A stretch of 64,000 bases of DNA, taken from the NCBI RefSeq assembly GCF_000293885.2, contig NZ_CP010945.1:3554001-3618000 (forward strand), in the 5' to 3' direction. The position numbers and the translations under genes were made by a program. Source of the DNA: Pseudomonas fluorescens NCIMB 11764 (GTDB lineage Bacteria; Pseudomonadota; Gammaproteobacteria; Pseudomonadales; Pseudomonadaceae). The notes beneath the pieces were generated by a model. That model saw nothing but the letters and a program-made list of their open reading frames with translations, did not search any database and had not been told where the DNA came from. Below, in pieces: positions 59,666-64,000 of this stretch. Within the stretch, counting starts at the first letter, position 1. Every line of letters begins with the position of its first letter.

Positions 59666-60646
59666 ATGATGCTCCCCAAGTTGATGCACATCCGCATGTT
59701 TGTTGCCGTGTACGAGGAAGGCTCCTTCACTGTCGCTGCCAGCCGCGAAGGGCTGGGACAGTCCGGCGTGTCTGCGCATGTTCGGCAGTTGGAAAATCAA
59801 TTGGGCGTGCGGCTGTTCGCCCGCGATCGCACGATTATTCCCACGCCCGCCGGGCATGCCTATTACCAGCAATGTGTGCAATTGCTGCGTCAGCACGAAA
59901 GCGCCTGCAACGCAGTTGGTCATCGTGCAGAGCCATCGGACGGTTCGCTGCGCATAGGCATGATTCCGACCATGACGCGTTCGGTATTCAGCCGCGCACT
60001 GCTGGCTTTTGAAGCCGCTTATCCCAACGTTTCAGTTCACCTTACCGAAGGCGCAGGCAGCGTGATTGCGACCGCAGTACGTCGTGGCATGCTGGATTTC
60101 GCCATCACCCAGCGCATGTCTTACGACGGCGGTGGCGGGGCGGTCGGGCTGAGTACATCGTTGTTCACGAGAACGCCAGCGTTTCTGGTGTCCTCACCCG
60201 ACTCAGGCTTGCCGCACTGCGAACCGGTGCGCCTCAGCGACATCAATGACTTGCACCTGGTACTGCCGATCGGGCGACGACCGCTGCTGGAGCAGTATCT
60301 GATCGACCACAAGGTGCAAGTCGTGCAGCGTCTCAACTGGTTCGAGTCCATGCTGGGCGCCATGGATCTGGTGCGCTCCAGCCACTGGGCGGCGATTATT
60401 TCCGGCCTGTTTATCGCCGACGATCTGCGGCGCAAGCGCTTCACACTTAACCCGCTGGCCGATCCAATTCTCTGGGACGAAATGTTGTTGGTGGAGCCGG
60501 CGCGCAAACCCTTGTCGACGATTGCCCAGAACTTCATCGAGTTTTTGAAGAAGGCCACCGAAGACATCAACGCGATACCGATCCGTATCGCCCATGGCGA
60601 GCATTCGTCAAACGCAGACTTCAATGAGATATCGCGCCATGAATGA
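59666..60646 (+). CDS. LysR-type regulator, tandem copy 1
   Basis: A 326-residue LysR protein: HTH in HIRMFVAVYEEGSFTVAASREGLGQSGVSAHVRQLENQL (residues 8-47, read in parts), then effector domain (GSLRIGMIPTMTRSVFSRALL). It is similar along its length to the next gene (MFVAVYExxSFTxAAxRE, LFxRxxxxxPTxAGxxxYQxC, TPAFLVSS in both), indicating a tandem duplication. The start may be 59666 or the adjacent ATG 59669. Last eight bases overlap the next start. It probably controls the cassette upstream, or the divergent hydrolase unit. Confidence 0.9.
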   Translation: MMLPKLMHIRMFVAVYEEGSFTVAASREGLGQSGVSAHVRQLENQLGVRLFARDRTIIPTPAGHAYYQQCVQLLRQHESACNAVGHRAEPSDGSLRIGMIPTMTRSVFSRALLAFEAAYPNVSVHLTEGAGSVIATAVRRGMLDFAITQRMSYDGGGGAVGLSTSLFTRTPAFLVSSPDSGLPHCEPVRLSDINDLHLVLPIGRRPLLEQYLIDHKVQVVQRLNWFESMLGAMDLVRSSHWAAIISGLFIADDLRRKRFTLNPLADPILWDEMLLVEPARKPLSTIAQNFIEFLKKATEDINAIPIRIAHGEHSSNADFNEISRHE

Positions 60647-61613
60647 CTCGCTGCCCGGTTTGCGGGAAATGCAAATGTTCGTGGCGGTGTACGAGACGCG
60701 ATCGTTCACGGCGGCGGCAGCACGTGAGTTTGCCACTCAGTCGGGCATCTCCCAGCACATCAAGCAGATCGAAGAAATGCTCGGCGTGCAGCTGTTTGAC
60801 CGACAGAAAGGTGTAGAGCCTACCGCAGCAGGCACCTCGTTTTACCAGCATTGTCTGGAAGTGGTGGCGGCCAATTCCAGGGCACTGCAGGCGCTGGATA
60901 CCTTCGAGCAGGGCCTGTCCGGCGAAGTCCGTTTTGGGGTGACACCGACACTGGCGACCTATCAGCTCGCGCCGGCCTATCTGCGCCTGATGTCGCAGAA
61001 CCCCAATGCCTCAATCGCGGTGATCGACGCCCCCAGTAACATGCTGATCGACATGGTCCGGGCCGGCGAACTCGACTTTGCGATCATTCCGTCGATTTCG
61101 CAGCCACCGGCGGATCTGTCCACGACGGTATTTGCCGCCACGCCTGCGTTTCTGGTCTCGTCAATCACCCATGACAGTGGCTTTGAGCATGGCGAACTCA
61201 TTGAGCTCGACGAGCTGACGGGGTTCAAGCTGCTGGCACCTGACAGTCGTGAGTATGCGCAGTGGATCGGTTCACAGCTGGACGCTCTTTCGGGGCCGGG
61301 CCCCTGTTACCAGCTCGATGCGGTGCTGGCCACGCTCGACCTGATCAGGCAGAGCGAGTGGATGGCGATTCTTCCCGGTCTGCTATTCGTGCACGATTTC
61401 AGTGTTGAACCAGCAGAGCGAGACTTCAGGATCAACCCCTTTGCCGGTGCCGGCCTGACGCTGGAGTTGCTGTTGGTGCAGCCGGCGCGGCCAACGCCTT
61501 CAGCGCTGATGATGGCGGCGATCAGTGCAATCCAACAGGTGGCCCAGGAGCACATTCAGTTGCTCAGCCGTTTCCGGTTTGGCAACCAGCCGGCCGTTCG
61601 CAGGTTGCAATAA
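60639..61613 (+). CDS. LysR-type regulator, tandem copy 2
   Basis: A 324-residue LysR protein beginning at ATG 60639, inside the end of copy 1 (ATGAATGA: start and stop overlap by eight bases), so translation is coupled. HTH: MQMFVAVYETRSFTAAAAREFATQSGISQHIKQIEEML (residues 11-48, read in parts); effector domain GEVRFGVTPTLATYQLAPAY. Upstream ATG 60624 is possible but GAG is not placed for it. Two coupled paralogs could form a heterodimer or respond to two ligands. Downstream, a minus-strand unit converges at 61672. Confidence 0.9.
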   Translation: MNDSLPGLREMQMFVAVYETRSFTAAAAREFATQSGISQHIKQIEEMLGVQLFDRQKGVEPTAAGTSFYQHCLEVVAANSRALQALDTFEQGLSGEVRFGVTPTLATYQLAPAYLRLMSQNPNASIAVIDAPSNMLIDMVRAGELDFAIIPSISQPPADLSTTVFAATPAFLVSSITHDSGFEHGELIELDELTGFKLLAPDSREYAQWIGSQLDALSGPGPCYQLDAVLATLDLIRQSEWMAILPGLLFVHDFSVEPAERDFRINPFAGAGLTLELLLVQPARPTPSALMMAAISAIQQVAQEHIQLLSRFRFGNQPAVRRLQ

Positions 61614-61640
61614 TCGCGGCGGTTTTGCGGGGGAGGGTGC

Positions 61641-61659
61641 AGAGGGGCATTGCCCCTCT
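61641..61659. terminator. convergent hairpin between LysR and NTF2-like genes
   Basis: Perfect 8-bp stem AGAGGGGC/GCCCCTCT with a 3-nt loop in the 58-bp gap between converging genes. No T run on either side, so a bidirectional, perhaps weak, terminator. Confidence 0.5.
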
Positions 61660-61671
61660 GGTGTTCGTCGA

Positions 61672-62226
61672 TCAAGCGTCTGCGAGTGATTTTTGCCCAA
61701 TCGGGGTGCCCGAGTAACCGGCCACCTTGCGCAATACCCGATCAGTGCCGTCACGCGGACTGCCGGAAGCGTCTGGATGATCGTCGAACCAGTTTCCCTT
61801 CGGATAGCGGTACATCAAATCGACCATGAGACGCCGCTCGGCAATCAGCCAAACACCGTCGCGACGTTCAAATCGATCAAAATAGCGCGCCCATAATTTA
61901 ACCGTATCGCCGTTCCAGTGATGACGCTCTGAAGCGGCGTGGTCAGCCTGCAGATAGGTTTCAACGAACGCAATCTCAGGGCCATCGAATTCAACCAGGC
62001 TATTTCCGAGGAAATGTTGAGTACGGTTAAACCGTGGCATTTCGTCAGTCAGGAATTGAAAGAATCCCTCGGCGCTGCCGACATGAAGGCTTTCGGGAAA
62101 GTGGATGTAGGCGTCTTTATGGAAAGCGCCACGCACCAGTGACATGTCAATCCGGTCAAGGCCACGGCAATAGCGCAGCAGGACATCGTGAATTTCGGTG
62201 CGCGCGGCAAGTTCTTCGAGCGTCAT
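61672..62226 (-). CDS. SnoaL/NTF2-like family protein
   Basis: A 184-residue NTF2-like protein: LEELAARTEIHDVLLRYCRGLDRID (start), LVRGAFHKDAYIHFPESL, then strands AFVETYLQADHAA and WLIAERRLMVDLMYRY. The pattern YCRGLDR and a later His-rich turn are typical of SnoaL-like members that include dehydratases and ring-hydroxylating-dioxygenase beta-like proteins. AGGAGA is five bases before the ATG. It follows the CocE-type hydrolase by 24 bp on the minus strand, so it is in that operon. The family is the third in this window. Confidence 0.82.
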   Translation of the reverse strand: MTLEELAARTEIHDVLLRYCRGLDRIDMSLVRGAFHKDAYIHFPESLHVGSAEGFFQFLTDEMPRFNRTQHFLGNSLVEFDGPEIAFVETYLQADHAASERHHWNGDTVKLWARYFDRFERRDGVWLIAERRLMVDLMYRYPKGNWFDDHPDASGSPRDGTDRVLRKVAGYSGTPIGQKSLADA

Positions 62227-62250
62227 AGCTATCTCCTGTACTCATCGTTG

Positions 62251-64000
62251 TTAGAGGTGCAACGGTGCTTTCGCTGGAACAATCGGAAGCTGAATAAAAC
62301 CCTGGCGATCCGGCCCGGTGTAGACCGTGTTGCGCGCGCCGTCGTGGCAGGCACTGTCATATCCGTGCCGGGGGCCATGATCGACGCCGTCGAAAGGCTG
62401 TATGTCCACGCGCAAGCGGTAACCCTTGCGGATCAACGCTGTGTTGGGAATGATCTCGATTTCCACCATCACCACTTCATCGCTTTCGAGCGGTGCATGG
62501 TCGGCTTTGAGGTGCGTGTGCTTGACCGTGTACTCGGTGGTACGCGACGCATCCACTTGGCGATGCGACGCCTTCAACCAGCCCTTGGCCAAGGGATAGT
62601 TGGGCACGTTCATGCCCATTGTGGTCGGGCCGGCGTAGTCGACTTCCAGGCCGTTTTCATCGAGTACACGCAGGCTCACGAAGATGTCCATGTCCTCGCT
62701 GGTGGAAGACACCCACAGCCGCGCTTTGCCATACCCCGCGAACACCATGTCTTGCGTCACGGGATCACTGATGAACGAAATGCCGGTTTTCCATATTTCC
62801 AGTACTGAAGGGGGTTTGACGGGAAGAAAGCACGGCGGGATGCCCGTGCGCAGCGCCAAGGGAATTTGCGCGGAATAATCTGCCTGCCCGCTGACGACCT
62901 GAGGGGTCAACGACAGACGTAGAAAATCATCGCGGTGCTCGTCGCCTTGCCAGTCTGATGGCGTGGTGTCGAAGAACCATTGCGGATAGTTCGTTCTTGC
63001 AATGGGCCATTCTTGTTCTTCCTGAATATAGGAAGCGCCATTGCCACTTCGAATCTCAAGACGCACCGGCGGGGTGTCCATGATGCCGTTGTCGATGCCT
63101 TTCAACCAATGGTCAAAAAACGCCCGGTGATCGGCGATGGCAGTTCGCGAATAGGCTTTGGTGAACCAGTCTTCCCAGAAATCGATCTTCTTCGATGCCG
63201 TGTTCGTGGCCAGATAAGCCTCGCTGCTGCCGAGCTGATGGAAGTGCGCCATGTGCGTTGTGCAGGCGATCGCCCATAGCGGTACCTTCACCTTGCTCAT
63301 GTCCGGGTTCATCAGAATCGTCGAGCGTGGGCCGAACGCCTTGGTGGTATCCGAGTCCTTGAACGTGGCCTCCTTGAGCATGCCGATAAAGTCGACTGCA
63401 TTGGGCTCGCCACACACCGCGGCCAGCACGCCGGCCTTGTACCAGTGACTGAAGAACTCCTCGTTGAGGATGCCGCCGGTATAGGCGACCTCGTCGTACA
63501 GATCAACATCGGTGCCGATGGCGATCATTGCTTTAAGATGTTGTGGCTCAAGGCTTGCCGCTGCGTGCTGGCTCATCGCGTAGTACGACATACCCCACAG
63601 CCCGACATTGCCGTTTGACCAATTCTGTACCCCGGCCCAGTCAATCGCATCGCGAAAGGCTTCGGCCGTTTCTATGCCAAATGGCGCCAGTGTTCCCGGG
63701 TTTTTGCCTGAGCCCGGGCCATCCACACGCACCAGCACATAGTCATGCGGCACCCAATCCACCGAGTTGGCTGTTTCGTGGTTCTCAAACACCTGCCCTT
63801 CGGGATTGCCGTGGAAATAGCGCTCCTCCATGTCCTCGTGGGCGACAAAGTCGGCGTCGTCGGCAATCGAGTGATGGTAGAACGCTCGGCCGTAAGGGCC
63901 GCAGTTCATGATGACCGGGAAGCGGCCAGGCTTGGCCGGACGGAACACGTCCGCGTACACGTGCAGGCCGTTTTTCAGGGGGATTCTGACGTCCTTGAAA
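62251..64000 (-). CDS. CocE/NonD-family serine hydrolase (copy 2), 5' end outside window
   Basis: The frame is open to the right edge: upstream of the first Met near 63960 the reading continues KDVRIPLKNGLHVYADVFRP, the normal N-terminal text of the family, so the start lies beyond 64000. About 583 residues are seen. Features: PYGRAFYHH, nucleophile Ser in GNVGLWGMSYYAMSQHAAA, C-terminal jelly-roll ending YTGPDRQGFIQLPIVP. It is related to the gene at 25462 (DVFRP, SGNVGM..SY.A.SQ, HTGG/YTG..ending) but is not a close copy. No signal peptide can be judged. It probably hydrolyses a second ester or amide bond of the island substrate. Confidence 0.85.
   Translation of the reverse strand, partial: FKDVRIPLKNGLHVYADVFRPAKPGRFPVIMNCGPYGRAFYHHSIADDADFVAHEDMEERYFHGNPEGQVFENHETANSVDWVPHDYVLVRVDGPGSGKNPGTLAPFGIETAEAFRDAIDWAGVQNWSNGNVGLWGMSYYAMSQHAAASLEPQHLKAMIAIGTDVDLYDEVAYTGGILNEEFFSHWYKAGVLAAVCGEPNAVDFIGMLKEATFKDSDTTKAFGPRSTILMNPDMSKVKVPLWAIACTTHMAHFHQLGSSEAYLATNTASKKIDFWEDWFTKAYSRTAIADHRAFFDHWLKGIDNGIMDTPPVRLEIRSGNGASYIQEEQEWPIARTNYPQWFFDTTPSDWQGDEHRDDFLRLSLTPQVVSGQADYSAQIPLALRTGIPPCFLPVKPPSVLEIWKTGISFISDPVTQDMVFAGYGKARLWVSSTSEDMDIFVSLRVLDENGLEVDYAGPTTMGMNVPNYPLAKGWLKASHRQVDASRTTEYTVKHTHLKADHAPLESDEVVMVEIEIIPNTALIRKGYRLRVDIQPFDGVDHGPRHGYDSACHDGARNTVYTGPDRQGFIQLPIVPAKAPLHL

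Overview
The window is high-GC bacterial DNA that reads as a Pseudomonas chromosome, most likely from the P. fluorescens group. Supporting signs are the Pseudomonas-style tail, endolysin and small prophage genes, tRNA-Pro(GGG) used as an attachment site, a REP-type inverted pair, and the families of porins, MFS permeases and aromatic-degradation enzymes. Species assignment is inference; no rRNA is present.

Region 1 (1-3.8 kb) is the right end of a prophage: tail fibre end, tail-assembly chaperone, SleB-type endolysin, then small accessory genes (a coiled-coil protein, an alpha-helical protein with an RX5H motif, a small conserved protein and an AT-rich membrane-anchored protein). It ends at 3711-3761 in the 3' part of a tRNA-Pro(GGG) gene, the right attachment site, followed by a strong terminator. 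Region 2 (3.8-4.6 kb) is decayed host DNA with an AraC-type regulator remnant.

Region 3 (4.6-21.5 kb) is an aromatic meta-cleavage cluster. It has two paralogous 453-residue outer-membrane barrels, each beside an MFS permease; a two-component flavin monooxygenase (acyl-CoA-dehydrogenase-like oxygenase plus short flavin reductase); an MhpA-like FAD hydroxylase; a two-domain extradiol dioxygenase; a fumarylacetoacetate-hydrolase-family (FAH) enzyme; an NTF2-like protein; and LysR, TetR and GntR regulators. An orphan ABC ATPase and a chemoreceptor sit in the middle. Region 4 (21.5-22.6 kb) is a gene-poor stretch with a decayed transposase.

Region 5 (22.6-61.6 kb) is a 39-kb run in which every gene lies on the + strand. 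In order it holds: MFS permease, OprB-like porin, CocE-type hydrolase, NmrA-like reductase and a frameshifted chemoreceptor; a complete extra pyruvate dehydrogenase complex (E1, single-lipoyl E2, lipoyl-E3 fusion); a C5-acyl-CoA module (MaoC/FAS1-like hydratase, acyl-CoA dehydrogenase, class III CoA-transferase, CitE-like lyase) resembling the itaconate/citramalyl-CoA genes of Pseudomonas; an HpaB-type oxygenase, CMD-like protein, homoprotocatechuate-2,3-dioxygenase-like enzyme, flavin reductase fused to a MarR domain, FAH enzyme, GST and LysR; a DUF1302-DUF1329-YCF48-RND envelope module; and a cassette of small enzymes (VOC, NTF2, EthD-like, VOC, SMP-30, two SDRs) ending in two overlapping LysR genes. 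Region 6 (61.7-64 kb, minus strand) has an NTF2-like gene downstream of a second CocE-type hydrolase that runs off the window.

Read together, region 5 looks like one catabolic island. A hydrophobic ester or lactone would be taken up and hydrolysed, hydroxylated by the HpaB/reductase pair, ring-opened by the extradiol enzyme, split by the FAH/GST enzymes to pyruvate plus a C4-C5 dicarboxylate, converted through CoA-transfer, hydration and citramalyl-CoA-type cleavage, and the pyruvate oxidised by a dedicated PDH. The order of steps and the substrate are inference from gene families and position.
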